Source of the DNA: Buxus sempervirens
Lineage: Eukaryota > Streptophyta > Magnoliopsida > Buxales > Buxaceae
Reading direction: 5' to 3'
Length of the DNA stretch: 64,000 bases
Assembly (NCBI GenBank): GCA_947561395.2
Contig: OX387182.1
Span: 1,622,001-1,686,000, forward strand
In this document: positions 36,901 to 49,031 of the stretch, piece after piece
How positions within the stretch are numbered: the stretch's first letter is position 1
Layout: each line of letters begins with the position of its first letter
Notes under the pieces: generated by a model
Database searches by the model: none
The model's input: the letters and a program-made list of their open reading frames with translations, nothing else
What the model was told of the DNA's origin: nothing
Made by a program: the position numbers and the translations under genes

Positions 36901-39176
36901 TAGAAAGGAAAAAAAATTATTCGAGCCCTTATTTATTGGTGAGTGATTGGGTTCTCATAACTAATCTTGATGTTCACCCTGTTTTCACATTTTCTTCTAT
37001 GAGGATGTAATTCTGTTCTTTTTTTCAGGATTGTGTACAAATCTTCAAGATAGTTTAAGAACTTTATTTCTTCCAAACATCATTTTGCTTGCTTAGAGGA
37101 GTCTAATTCTGAGCCCAGGAATGTACAATCTCCAGATCCCCCATGCCTGATCTGGATATGGAAATTGAATTTATTCGACAAGAGGGTCATGCTCGCAGTA
37201 CTATTTTACCTGAATACATGCTTTCATCATCTGGATTCATTCCTTCTGCATCTTTCGGGAACAGTATAGGATCATAGGTCTGGATGGGGACTACTGGTGG
37301 GACTGAAATGCCCACACCTGATATGATGGCATCCTCTGCAAGAGTTGGCTCTGAGTTGGAAAATCCAATCACTCCTTTAAAGGAGCAACTAGGTGTAGAG
37401 GACACTGCTCTTTCAGATATTCCAGAGTTCCTGAATTCTGCTGAGGGAGATGTGAGTTGGAATTTGTTTTGGTCATTATCTGTTTGCTTACCTTTACCTT
37501 ATGGCGTGCATGCACTTATCTTTCAATGAGTTGCATGCCAACATCAAAAACACAATGGTACTAGTTTCGTGTAAACACTAAATGTAGCTTGCAATTGACG
37601 CCTGATATTTTCTTGTAGGACCTTAATTTCTTAGAAGCAAGTAGCACATCACCTGGTAAGCTAGACAATATTTGTATCTGACAGAGTTGATATGAATGTT
37701 TTGTATGATTTGGATAAGTGCTTGTTTCATTGATTGTTCTTTTCAGCTCATATGCCTATTTTGTTATAGTTTACATGCTTGAATGGAAATTAGTTATCTT
37801 CGGATAATGACAGAGAAATATATAAAAATTCCAACTTTATTCCAGGAAATAGTGGAAATGAAGAAGTCGATAAATTGCCTGTCAGGAGAAGCTATGGAAA
37901 TTATTGTTTTTGTTGTTTGCTTGGTTTCATTTTGTTTTCAGGCAGTTATTATGCTTCACTACAGGAAAAAATATATATATTAGAACATTGTCCTCATCAG
38001 AATGGCATACAGGATAGTGGCTCACTATTTGAAAAGAAAGTCTCTTGGGACCCTGGTCTCAGAAGATGAAGTAGGAAATCTCAGCTTAAACAAAATCTTA
38101 GAAGGAAAGACAAGGTAGCTATGTGCCTGGATGTTCTTTAAAACACTGGTAGCCTTGAATATTTTATCTAATAATTTCATAAACATATTGATCACTTTCT
38201 TTTTCTTTTTTTTTTTTTTAGAAAGTTAATTTTCCTTTTCCTTTTATCTTCCTTTCTAAATCATTCTATATTTTGATTCATTTATTTGTCTGTATTTTTG
38301 CAACCATAGTATCCTGGACAATCATAACTGTCCTTGGTTCATTTCAATTACTTTAGGATGGCATGTCATATATATGATTCATTGTAAGATTCAGAACAGA
38401 TAATTGAAACAGAAATGGGGTATAAAATTGAGAATATTCTATAGTGGAGGAACAAACCAGTGATTGCGAGGGGGCTTTTGGCTTTATGCTCTAAATTTAT
38501 CTCTAAAACCTTTTTGTCTCTTTTGATGATAAAGTTCCTACTGTTAAAGGTGTTCCACAACCACCAAATATTTTGTATTTTTTTTCTCCTCTTCTTGATG
38601 AGTAGTGTATTTCCCTATGTTGCCAAGAGATATTCTTGGTCATCCAAGGGTCATGTCTCAGCCTGCTAAGAGTATTATTTGTTGTGAAGCTTTAAAATCA
38701 ATTTTCTTTGGAATTTAGTTTCAAGAGAATGCTATCGCCTGTACCTATATTTACAAAAGCTGGTCAGAAGAGTGTTATTTGGCACCAAAGTTTTTAGTAT
38801 GAGCCTCAGTATTGACCAGGGCCCATACCAAGTTTACTTGGCTGTGCCGACAGTATCAACTAGTTAACTTGGTTGGGCTCAGAAATGGCTCAACAAAGTC
38901 AGGCTGATACTGTTGAGTCATACCAACCAATACAATCTGATACTGGCTGGTACCAACTTATACCGGCTGATATTGGCGAATCGCGACCAAGTCAAGTCGT
39001 CCGACACGTCTCGGTATGGGCCAAGTTTTGAATCCTTGTTTGGCATGATAGTGCATTCTTGATTCTTACTCATCAATTGTAGGATCTGAAGAGTTGTGAG
39101 CTGATTGATGCACAACAAAAATTATAGTGATGTTAATCTGATGTTGACTCCTACTCTGGAAAACTCCCAATTTTGA
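33934..39176 (+). pseudogene. RAD21/SCC1 cohesin kleisin pseudogene
   Basis: An intron-containing copy of a RAD21-family kleisin, the ring-closing subunit of cohesin. Exon 1 (33934-34059) begins MFYSLTFLARKGPLGT, then has two extra bases that shift the frame. Exon 2 (35348-35609) carries MFPEVRIALRM followed by an in-frame TAG. Exon 3 has an in-frame TGA before DTHLRIREEI. Exon 4 reads EQIPCERDPYIAIYFDE. Later exons match DNFPEEIPKIEV (then another small frame break near 36240), KAIEDPSDLIHERKKCPC, DVWKFNNGFRKEK, NLSLNKILEGKTR and a last exon at about 39082-39176 reading SCELIDAQQ, then NLMLTPTLENSQF and a stop. Several independent breaks show it is dead. Splice sites are largely kept, so it came from a DNA-level copy. 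Confidence 0.85.
38800..39030. repeat. Repeat insertion in the last intron of the RAD21 pseudogene
   Basis: Variants of CATACCAA, GGCTGATACTG and TTGGTACCAG-like words recur on both strands, ending CTCGGTATGGGCC. It looks like a non-autonomous transposon body, but no clean ends or duplications were found. Confidence 0.35.
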
Positions 39177-40475
39177 AGCTGACGTGCTTGAGAGGCCATC
39201 ATGTACATAGGTAAATAGCTTTTCACATTAGTAGTCTTTCAATGAAACATTTAAATGGTCCAAATCTTGGTTCAGCACCATCTGGACTTCTTTTACTTGA
39301 TCAATATTTATTATAGTTTAGTTACCCAAATTTATCACTTGCAAAACCTTGTGGCAAATTTTTTATGAGGTGTTTTGGTAACATTCAGTTTGGGCTTTTT
39401 TTTGTCTTGAACCGTCAGTGTTATTTTGAAATGTAGATAGATAAAAACAGTTCTGGTTAATGGGCCTGTCTGTCTGTCTAATTTTTTATTTAAATCGGAA
39501 TCTGCAATGTTTAATACAGACAAACAGTTTTCTTACTTGTTAAATGCAGTGGTTTCCCACAGCACTGTCAACAGAAACTGAGTCTTGAGAAGTCAGTATT
39601 TGCTCTTCAGATTCAAAGACTGGCATGCCTTGCTGGTGCCGATTTGAGCTTTCGCAGCTTTTTGGCTAAGATAAATAATCTTTATTTATCAGTTTAAGAT
39701 CTTATATGTGGACCATTAACCCATATGATAAGAAGATGCCACCATCCGGGTTGGAACTCCAAAGTGGTGGTATTGGTTCCAAACCTTTACTGCTTATAAA
39801 TAAGAAAGGAAATAGCGTAATTATCCATTTCCTTTTTTCCTTCAATCATGCTCATTGTTTTTGTTTTTGGAATTGGCATTTGGTGGCTGTCTTGAAAGAA
39901 AACAGGGGAAAGATTGCTCCAAGTTTTCCTTCACTTGGATGATAAAGTATATTGTGTATGTTCATTTTATAGTTAAGAGATTTTAGTAAAAACAATCCCA
40001 TGGTCAAGCTGGTAAGGTTGATGGTTTTATGTGATTATCCGAAGAAATCATTTCTGATACCTACTCTCGAATATATATGATGGTAAAGATAATATCATTG
40101 AGGCTGACGCTTGATTTCAATTGATGGCCCTTTAAAGATTCATTTAGCATGTTTTGTTTCAGACGTTATGCAATTGCTGTTGTGTTTTTTGTTATAAGAC
40201 AATGAGCTTTGCTGTTTTAATACATTGACTCAAGTGAAGTTACTGAAACTTCCAAACTATTTTGAAGTTGAAACAAAGAATTCAAGGTTTTCTCTTTAGA
40301 GCACTAATTTGGAATAACTAACCATTTAAAAAATTGGAATTGAACTGTAGCTTTAATGATATGATGCAGAAACCAATGCATTTTGTGGTTCATTTGACAC
40401 CATTTCAAGGCACTGGCATTTTAACACACTTATTTAAAGTATGATATAGCTCTTCAATGGTAGACATGCTTCTAT
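39177..40475. other. Gene-free stretch after the RAD21 pseudogene
   Basis: AT-rich, with no coding motif. It separates the RAD21 pseudogene from the displaced RPL6 3' flank copy. Confidence 0.4.
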
Positions 40476-40755
40476 ATTAGTGTAGGATTTTCAATTTTCC
40501 TTCTGCATTTTATCTTGAGGTTCTTTTGGAGGGTAATACTAATCCTTAGTTTTTTCTTTTTTCCTTTTTTCTTCCTTCGAATTCTTTGAGATCAAAACTG
40601 AGCTTGAATTAGTAAATGCTTTTAGCTGTTAATTCTTTGATTTTAAGTTGTCTTTGTTATGTTGTTGAATAGGTCTTCCTTATTCTTTCGTGTTGAAGCT
40701 TAACCTTCCAAAATTTGTCTAGCCCCTACTGACATTATTTGGTCTATACCCGGTG
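40476..40755 (+). repeat. Displaced copy of the RPL6 3' flank
   Basis: Similar throughout to 31419-31685. Shared landmarks are TAGGATTTTCA, CTTCCTTCGAATTCTTTGAG, AAACTGAGCT and AGTAAATGCTTTTAGCTGTT. Together with 33254-33612 it frames the RAD21 pseudogene, so both pieces look like parts of one duplicated RPL6 locus. Confidence 0.8.
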
Positions 40756-41177
40756 TCAAATGTCCAAAACTGAGCTTAAAAGTCAGATTTCTGACTTGCA
40801 TATTTGGCATACCTTGTCTCATGAAACGGTTAAAAAATAGCTGCCATGGTTGTTAAGAAAATAGTATGCATATGCGTGCACGCACATTTTTTTTTCTTTT
40901 CAATAAGCAAGTGAAGGGGTGAAGAAATCAACGACTGTGAAACATGAATTATTATGGAGGTTATTACATATAAGCATCATCTCCCTTCCAAGGACTTGAC
41001 CCATCACAAAGACCAAATGAAAATATAAAAATCAAATAGAGTTGTTAATTCACACATAGAAAAAAAAAGCAAACAGGTTGTTGGAAGGATGGAACTAATG
41101 AACATGATAAAGTAGTTCTTCAAACATGTTATTTCATTAGTGAATCTGCAGTGATGAAAGCTTCTGTGCATCTCTTC

Positions 41178-44100
41178 TCATAGCAGGCTATCTGTTCGAG
41201 CAGGCAATCTTCTGAAGAAATTGCTAGGCACTGAAGGCAGCTTGCTACGGAATCTGGGGTGGCGGAGCATATATAAACCTGCAATCAAGGCGATTACTCT
41301 GAAAGGTGTCACGTACAAAGCTATAGCTGCACACAGACAGAACACTATAAAGAGACTAGTTGCTCTGGGGTCTCTCCAACTCAGCAGTGATTGGAACCTC
41401 TCTCCTTGTGTTGCCATGTCCCCCATCACCGTCTGGATCCTCCCTGCCACGCTTCTGAGCCTGTCATACCTCATCTGCACTATATCATGTGGCCTGGATG
41501 TTGGGAAGGTATCAAACTCTTCGTCCAGTTCATCTGCACTGACTGCCTCTGCCCATGAAAGTCTGGTATCCATGTGTGGTGGGTGCCTTAGACGGAACCT
41601 ATAGTTCCATAATCCCATCAAGAACATGTACAAGAAGATGGTTGGAAGGATCAATTCTGGGTAACAGACCAATATCAGGAACAGAATATGAACCAGCACT
41701 GATGTGATGGGGTTCTTCCAGTGAAACACATCGTCAAACCACCGGCTGACAGAGATTACACCTGACAATAATGACATGATCCTGAAGAAGTTAGCTTTGC
41801 TTCTTCTCATACTCCACATGTGGGAATCAACATCCAGCATGTACTCCACAACCTCCTTTCTGAGTGGTGGTTCGGCACGTCCCAGCCTCACTGCTACCAT
41901 GTTCATAGCCTGGTATCTCAGGCTGTCTAATTGGTTCACTGTGAAAGGATGTAGGTAATGCATCTTTGGCAACAGGGGATGGCCATAGACATACACCGTA
42001 TGAGCCAGGGACAGGCTAGTGAAACGAACTGCTAACTGCAGTTCACCCATCTTCTTCACCCCAGATGGTTGAAGAGCAAGAAGTGGGTAGGAGTGTGTAT
42101 AAATTCGATATGCTTCCAGTGTCGATAGTCGAATTCGTACCTTACCAATCCTGGAATCTCTTGCAGCAGCAGCACCACCACCACCTGGTTTCTCACTGCC
42201 TCCCAAGTGGCAATTGTCGAAAACTCCCAATGTGATTACAGTGCAAGGATCATAGACTTCCCATGTATACTGCTCATTCCATTTGGGGCTGAAGCTGCCA
42301 ATTATGGTCCTGGTTCGAACCCACTTCTGTCCATACCTGGCTACACAGTAGGCATCTGTGGTACCTCTTCCATCCTTTGTCTTCATGGGGAGAAGCCCCT
42401 GTGCACTCAGAATGCCAACTTCCAGTATACCAGTGGGTTGCTTCCAGAGCTGTCGTGCTGTAGGCCGTGTGTCACTTATATACATGGTTGATTCATCCAT
42501 TACATGGTAGCCACCCTCCAAACAGACTCTGAGATGAATCCTGCTTGAAAACTTCAGTTCCTTCCTTCTGTCAGCTTCCAAAACTCCAAAACCGAATTTC
42601 TCGAGGTTGAACCAACGATCATGAACTGGCCGGTGGTCTAGGCGCCTGTCAAATATGTTGAGTGGCAGCTTTATCTTCCCCAAGACATCATCTCTGGACT
42701 GATGCACTCGATCCTCAACTGTTAGTACTAAGTGGTCTTCAAAAGGCTCAGCTGTTACAAATACCAGATCTTCATTCCAGAATGGGTTAATTGTGCGGGT
42801 GGAACTTATCTTTGTTTTGAGCACCTGGTTTCCAACTTGAGCCTTCACAAAAGAATCTGGGACACGGGTTTTGTCATTTGGTTGAACATCCTGGGCTTCA
42901 ATCACATTCACCCTCAGGTACCAAAGCTTTGGTGATACATAGACCTTAGAGCGGATGTTGAAGACTCCCTCCCCATGAACTGAGGCAGAATCTGCATGCC
43001 ATGCCTCTGGAAAAGCCTCATCAGCTTGTGTCCCCATCCAGACTGCAAGCATAATCTCTCCTTTCACCTTTCCCTCCCCATGCCTGTCCTCCAATCTGTA
43101 CCACTGAGGTGCCAAGGGGCTGTCAGGTGGGACTCTGGTTGGCACCTCATTCAGGTCAAACGGCACCCTCCCAATATACTCATCTCTGCCCACCATCTCC
43201 TTGTCCTTGACAAAAACTTCAAGCAATGATGACTGTATTCTGTCTTTGGAGAATGCAAAGACCTGTTTCCACTCGGGGTTCATCTTCTTCTCAAAGTGCT
43301 TTGTTGTTCCTTTGTAGTTCCCGAGTTTCACCTCTGCATAAGGATCGCAGCTTCCAGTAATGGCATTAACGGGGAGGTTCTTGGCTTTGACCACCCGAAC
43401 ATACAGATAGAACATCTGCTCAACGAGGTCATATGTGCTGGTGAATTTGTCACCACTCATCCAGCTTCCAACACCACGAATTCCTCCACTTGGCCATTGC
43501 TCTCCAAGGCGGGGGCTGGTGTCCTTCAATGTGTAGTCATCTTGGGGATTAGGATGGCCTTGTGGGTTTACCTGGTGCATCATTAAAGGCACGCCTCCTG
43601 GCTGTGTCTCCACAGATATACCTGGTTGCTGTGACACGATGTCTGTATATGTGTTGGATTGTTTGTATCTTTACTTCCACAGGACCTTTGATCTCCTCCT
43701 TCGGCTTGTTAGCTATGGCAGTAGCTCTGTTTGAATCAGTGATGGCAACAGAAGAATTAGAATTTTCAATTTCTGCAACTGTAGCAGTTGATGTATCAGT
43801 TGGAGCTGTTATAGCTTTCGATGTATCCTCAGTGGCAGGTTCTGCAGCAGCAGGGCAGCTTGAGTTATCACTGCTGGGGATGACCTCAATACAGGATACA
43901 ACTAGTTTATCTGTAGTAGTAGTAGCAGTATTATTAGAGTTATCAGAAGAAATATGAGGAGTTGAGGGTGGATAGGATAGAGGAGGATGGTTTGGTTCAG
44001 ATTCGGATGAGATATAAAACTTCAATCCAATCTCACCTTTAACATAAGAGAAAAACCACTTCTTTTCTAGTTGGAATCTTTGATAGGCTTCCTGTCTTTC

Positions 44101-44424
44101 CTCAACCACATTTGAGCCATGAATTCTTACCTTTCTGAGAAAGTTGCGACCAGGGAATGACCTCTCATTGTAGACATGGACCTCAACGTTTTGATGATGG
44201 AGATTCTTGGAGTCGTCAAAATTGAATAGCAGCTTCTGGTTCCAGACAGGGTTAAGGTTTTTGTGGATGGTGTGAGTTCTGGACCTCTGGTTCTCAAAGT
44301 CAACTTCAACAAATGCACTGGATGATCCTTCACCGCCTTTTGGCATGAGATTGTGAGCATCCACCACTTCAACCGCTATCTTCATACCCCCTTTTTGTGG
44401 CTTTGCTGCTGTGAGAAGCTGCAA
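41178..44424 (-). CDS. MCTP (multiple C2 domains, C-terminal membrane anchor), frameshifted
   Basis: Two overlapping frames form one intronless gene: N-part 44424 to about 43640 and C-part from at most 43671 to 41178, about 1085 residues in all, normal for long MCTPs such as QUIRKY. Visible: an N-terminal C2 (AVEVVDAHNLMPKGG); a Thr/Ser/Ala-rich linker; C2 domains starting at FYLYVRVVKAKNLP, WYLRVNVIEAQDVQP and GILEVGILSAQGLLP; then the PRT_C region (DVDSHMWSMRRSKANFFR) with hydrophobic membrane segments and the typical end RRLPARTDSLL. Known role: MCTPs tether ER to plasma membrane at plasmodesmata and handle cell-to-cell signalling or FT transport. The two parts differ by one base in phase between 43671 and 43549. 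The second frame has no ATG there, only a GTG, so independent genes are unlikely. A base error or a true frameshift must be resolved. Subfamily was not fixed. Confidence 0.92.
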
Positions 44425-46425
44425 AGAAGCAGCCTACAGCAAGAAACCTGAAGCTCGATTCTGAAGCAAAGGTTCCTAATTAGAAAAGCAAAAGTTCGAC
44501 GAAAGGAATACTTCATGTTTCTGGGTCTCTTGTTCATCTTATATATAAGTGGCTTTGTTTTTTAAGGAAAATAGAGCTTTCAAGTAGAAGCTGTCTGTAA
44601 AAGTGCCATGGGCACCTGAAGATGGACTGGAGGAAGAAGTAGCAAAAGGCAGAAGATTTCTTTATAAGTCTATAGCAATCAAAGCCTGTATTCTTAGTTG
44701 CAGGATTATATAGAAAACAAATGCTTGGAATTTTTTGCATTATAAAAGAAATGATGGAAGCCCCACTTGGATGACAAAGATAGTCTTTGGATCTTATTAA
44801 ATGAACTGGTGAAAATTGGCTCACTTGGATTCTTTTTGGCTCTCTACTCTAGTAACACTTTCATACTGCGTACATTCTAATATAAGTGGAACCACCTGGA
44901 GTGCCCCTCTTCTGTCTGATTCTGATTCAAAGCAGTTAAATTTCACAAGTATTCCTTTTAAATTCACTATTCAGAGGCTTGAAGCCTGTGCTTTCTAAGG
45001 TAGATCATTTTCTTCTTTGGACGGCAAGATCAAAGTGAAGGAAAGCAAATTAAAAAATAAAGAGTTAAAGCAGAGTGAGTGTTCAAAGAACAAAAAAAGG
45101 GCAAAAGCAGAACATAAAGCTTAAGGGATTGTGACCTTGCTTAAAAATTCTTTTTTTTTCTGCTTTATTCTCTCTTTCTCATTTCAAAATATTTTATTAT
45201 TATCAAGATCTCTTTCTTCATCCAGTGCCTAATACCAGAGTCCAGAGGTATTCCTTTTTGGCCACGTTATATTCCCTCGGAAGTTTGACAAGGCAGATCT
45301 GTAACTAGAATATTATATCAGAACTGATGCTCAATGATAACTAAATTGGGTCAGATATTTCTGTAGCTGAGAATCCATAACAGCCACTACTTCCAATATG
45401 TTGGATTCCATTTGCTTGGTCTTTTACCTGGGAGATGGTGAAGTCTATGAAGCTTCCATTTTCTTGTTGTCTAGAGTCAATCTTTTTCTGGGAAGAAGAG
45501 AAGCTTCCTTTGTGATAGAATAGAATAAGAGTAATGGGGATAAAAAAGAACCTGTTGTTAACATGTCTTGAATATTACTACTTAAATTAATCCATTTTTA
45601 TACTTCTAAAAACTCAAGATCTTAATGGTTCTTTGGGGCGTCCTTAGCTCTCCTTTGGATTCTGTACTCCATACTCAATAAAGACATGATTTGCTTTATT
45701 CTATGTACTTAGCAGGCTTTTCCTCTGTTGCCATTAACTATATATAACTTTATTCCTATCTTCAGCCTTATGGTGCTTAATTGCTGAATTCAGAATGCTT
45801 CCGTGAAGCATGAATTTTCAATAATGAAGTATGGTTACCCAGAAGCTAGATTGTACAATGGGTTTTCTTGGCCCAGCTTATCAGAAACAGTTCTGGGCAT
45901 AACAAGCCCATGCTTCATAGCTTCACAGTTTTTCCCTTCTCATTTTTCCTTCCTGTCACACAGATCATGAAGGCTCTGGTTTTAAGGCCAAGTTTGGGCC
46001 TCATAATGATTGTACAACATGGAGCTGCTTGCCTTCTTCAGCTTGGAAAGGGTAATTTACGCATTATTTTCAGTTCTGAAATGCAAATCATTACATCATC
46101 ACTCAGCTTGTTGAGAGGTAGTCAATACAGCCCTCATGGTTACACAGGAGTTGGGAGAGTATAACAAGGAAGACTGTGTATTGGACCTAGCTTTTGTTAA
46201 ATAAAAACAATAATGATATTAGAAGTGGGAATATAAGAATGATGATAGACAAAGGAAAGATGGGAGACAGTTCTTCAAGTGAAGCTACGAATATAAATTG
46301 TAATATTTTCATTAAAATATATAATAAGCTATTACCAACCAAGGAAAAATAAAGAAAGAAGATAAAACCTGGTATGTTTAATTACTTGTTATGTATTAAT
46401 TGATATTTATAGGTATCTTTTCCAT
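44425..46425. other. MCTP upstream region, gene-free
   Basis: The likely MCTP promoter and leader lie next to 44425. The rest is AT-rich with no recognised gene. Open frames such as 45868-46164 lack family motifs. Confidence 0.45.
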
Positions 46426-46643
46426 GGGCTGAAATCGTCTGCCACATGAGTCTTGTGGCAGACACTACAATAGCGTGAGATGCTTCCACGTGGAGCATCG
46501 CACAGCCCTGATTTTTCAATGTGAAAGGATGTTTTTCATAATGAAATGGTGAAAACCCAAGGCTAAGAGATGCTCCAGGTGGAAGCATCTCACACCGCTG
46601 TAGTGTATGCTGCAAGGCTCATGCGGCAGAAAATTTCATCCCC
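46426..46643. mobile_element. Palindromic MITE, copy 2
   Basis: The left end GGGCTGAAATCGTCTGCC mirrors the complement of the right end, GGGGATGAAATTTTCTGCCG. Flanks TTTTCCAT (46418-46425) and TTTTCTAT (46644-46651) match at 7 of 8 positions. It contains GTGAGATGCTTCCACGTGG and its inverted partner. Same family as 7846-8168. Confidence 0.75.
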
Positions 46644-46730
46644 TTTTCTATTGACAAATGATAATGAGTTGGATGGGTTCAAGCCTGGCTACATTTGGAT
46701 TGGGTCTATGATGTTGACTTGATGGGTTTA

Positions 46731-47024
46731 TCTATACTTTATATATATATATATATAAAGCGAGGGGCCCTTTTTGGGAATCGTGCCAAACAACAAGTTA
46801 CAACTTTCACAAAATACCCATCTCTTGTATGGTTTAGTTTCAATAATACAGGGCTATACCTGTCTCAACTCACTATTTTCGTTCAAAAACAATTAGTTTG
46901 TAACTACCCTCACTTCTCCTCTCTCCATTCCCTCTCTCCCCATTTATTCTCTCTCCACGTGCAGTTTTAAAATTGCTCCCTCCCTTTGTTACGTGCGTGT
47001 AGTACTGCACGTGGGCCCTGCTAG
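46731..47024 (+). mobile_element. Non-autonomous Helitron
   Basis: The 5' end is TCTATACTTTATATATATAT, a typical Helitron start, preceded by A. The 3' end is ...CTAG followed by T. Just before it lies the hairpin ACGTGC...GCACGT (46991-47012), 8 bp from CTAG. Insertion between A and T without target duplication fits. Length is 294 bp and no Rep/helicase is present. Confidence 0.8.
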
Positions 47025-47260
47025 TATATATAATGCAAGGGGCCCCTTGGGAACCGTGCTAACCAAAATATACAAGTTTCCAAAACACCCTTTACACATC
47101 ATTGTGAAGATTCATTAATAAAATGGGTACAATAGTCAAAACTACCTCAATTTTTTAAAAACTTAATAATCAATTGCAAAACTGTTCCTCCCTTTACCTT
47201 TTTCTTCATACATGTAACTACAAGTGCACCCGGCACTAATTTTTAATGTGCAGCAATGTT
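47025..47260 (+). repeat. Second Helitron-family segment, abutting the first
   Basis: Directly after the first Helitron the sequence restarts with TATATATAATGCAAGGGGCC, a variant of the first one's 5' part, and then continues into the segment shared with 25165-25275. Its own start and a proper CTRR end are missing, so it is a remnant. Confidence 0.5.
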
Positions 47261-47824
47261 AATACTGGTCTTGCACTTTTGTAGAATCTGAAACCAATTT
47301 CAGACTCAACTGAACCACCTACCTTAATTCTTTAATCTGACATCTACCTATAAATGTTCAATAAGAAAAAAAATAAACAAAATTGGCAAGATTTAACCAA
47401 CTCAACTTCGATGTTAGATCTTCAAATCCCTTTAAAAGTGATTTTTAAGGAAACAATTTTATCCTCCACAAAGTTTAGTAGAATAGAATAGAATCAATAG
47501 ATCACTACATTAGTAATCTATTCTAATATAGAACTAGTGGATGCACGTAACGCATGAATATAGAAGTTAGATGTTAATTAATTATTCAAAGGTAAATTTT
47601 GGCGACATTCTAAAGAAATAGGCATTTGAGTAGTTAAGGGATATTAAACCCTTTTAAACTTTTAAGTCGGCACAATGAGAAATCAAACGTTGAGCCAGAA
47701 TCTCCCAACTAATCTTTGTTGTTTTCTTCCTCCTTTGTTTTAAAGTTCAAACCAATCACATTCCCTATTACTTCGTTAAAATCTTAAAATACCTTGTCAT
47801 CATTGAAGAGTTGAGATGAACTAA
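47261..47824. other. Gene-free AT-rich stretch
   Basis: At about 47534-47557, ACTAGTGGATGCACGTAACGCAT read on the minus strand shows an ATGC/GCAT hairpin followed by CTAG before T, the form of a Helitron 3' end on the minus strand. Its partner end was not found. Nothing else was recognised. Confidence 0.35.
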
Positions 47825-48728
47825 GGCTCCGTTTGTTTTGATGTAAAACGTTTTCTTTTGGAAAACATTTACATCGGAAAATGTTTTCAGGAAAATCAAA
47901 GTTTTTCAACTGTTTGGATGGACATTGGAAAATAGATTTGAAAATAAGAATTTTTCATTTTCTTATGTTTGGAATAAATGAAAATAATCAAGAAAAACTT
48001 TTAAAAAAATTCTTTTACATTGAAATAGGGTTGCAACTTTGTCCGAGTCAAACTGAACCCAAAATGACTCAAACTGACTCCGGTTCGGTTTGGATAGTTG
48101 TTTAGCTCAGTCCAAAATTCTAAACCGAACTAAGCCGATTCGTTTTGGGTTGGATGCTTGGCTAAACAAAACCAAACCGAACCGAATTCATATATTTGCC
48201 TAAACCGAACTAAACCAACCTAATATTATATATATATATAATACAATATATATTAAATTTTGAAAGTTTACCTTTAAACTTTGAGGATATTACAAACAAT
48301 ACCCTTGTTTGAGCACAAGCATGTGTTGGTCTAACCCGAATCGAACCGAACCAAAATTGATTTCATGGAATTTGGTTCGGATTGGTTCAGTTCGGGTTTT
48401 GGTTTTCTTATTTATTTTTAGTTTGGTTTTATAATTTCGGTTTCCAATCCAGTTCGATTTGGCTCGACTGTAAATATTTTTGGTTTGGTCTTGGGTTGGC
48501 CTCGACCTGAACCGACCCAAGTTACACCCCACATTTAAATGGTATATCATTTTCCGGAAAATGACATACGGGATTTTCAATGGTAAGTCATTTTCCAGAA
48601 AATAGCTACCTTTTAGGAAAATCATTTTACATCATATTATATTTTACATGAAAACAAACACGTGGAAAACCCCATTTTCCGCTGAAAACATTTTCCACAT
48701 TACATTTTACATCGAAACAAACGGAGCC
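47825..48728. mobile_element. PIF/Harbinger-type (Tourist-like) element with TAA duplication
   Basis: GGCTCCGTTTGTTTTGATGT at the left mirrors ACATCGAAACAAACGGAGCC at the right, and TAA flanks both sides (47822-47824 and 48729-48731). Subterminal parts contain GGAAAATG / CATTTTCC words. The middle is occupied by a younger hAT insertion at 48026-48531. Confidence 0.85.
48026..48531. mobile_element. hAT element nested in the Tourist-like element
   Basis: The left end TAGGGTTGCAACTTTGTCC mirrors the complement of the right end, TGGGGTGTAACTTGGGTC. Flanks CATTGAAA (48018-48025) and CATTTAAA (48532-48539) match at 7 of 8. The interior holds many CGGTTCGGTTTGG / AACCGAACC words. Nothing is encoded. 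Confidence 0.8.
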
Positions 48729-48731
48729 TAA

Positions 48732-49031
48732 GTTGAGCTTTGCTTCAGTTGGAACAAACTTATAAACCTTGAGTAAAGCTCAAGCTTGTTAAAATTTTTC
48801 AATCTCATTCTTAGCACTGGGTTGTTGATATTTGGATTAGGCTTGGCTTGTAAAAGCTTGGCTCATTCTAATAATGTAATTGGGTCAAATGAACCTAGGG
48901 CCAATTGGTGATAAATCTAGAAAGCCTTTTAAAAAATGAATAAATAAATAAAATTATAATGTTTTTTTTTAAGACTTGATAATATTGTTTAAATTTATAA
49001 ATAACATGAAATTATAGATATATTTGTACTA
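48732..49031. other. Gene-free AT-rich stretch
   Basis: No recognisable feature. Confidence 0.4.

Noticed and set aside
33934..39176. RAD21 copy as a functional gene with unusual splicing
   Set aside because: Breaks fall inside conserved exons (a two-base insertion in exon 1, in-frame stops in exons 2 and 3, more later), and no alternative GT/AG choice removes them all.
41221..43957. Several plus-strand frames
   Set aside because: They are shadows of the long MCTP reading frame on the minus strand.
47534..49031. A larger minus-strand Helitron from 47534 to about 49031
   Set aside because: The 3' signature on the minus strand is plausible, but no matching 5' TC end was found and the interval is filled by other complete elements.
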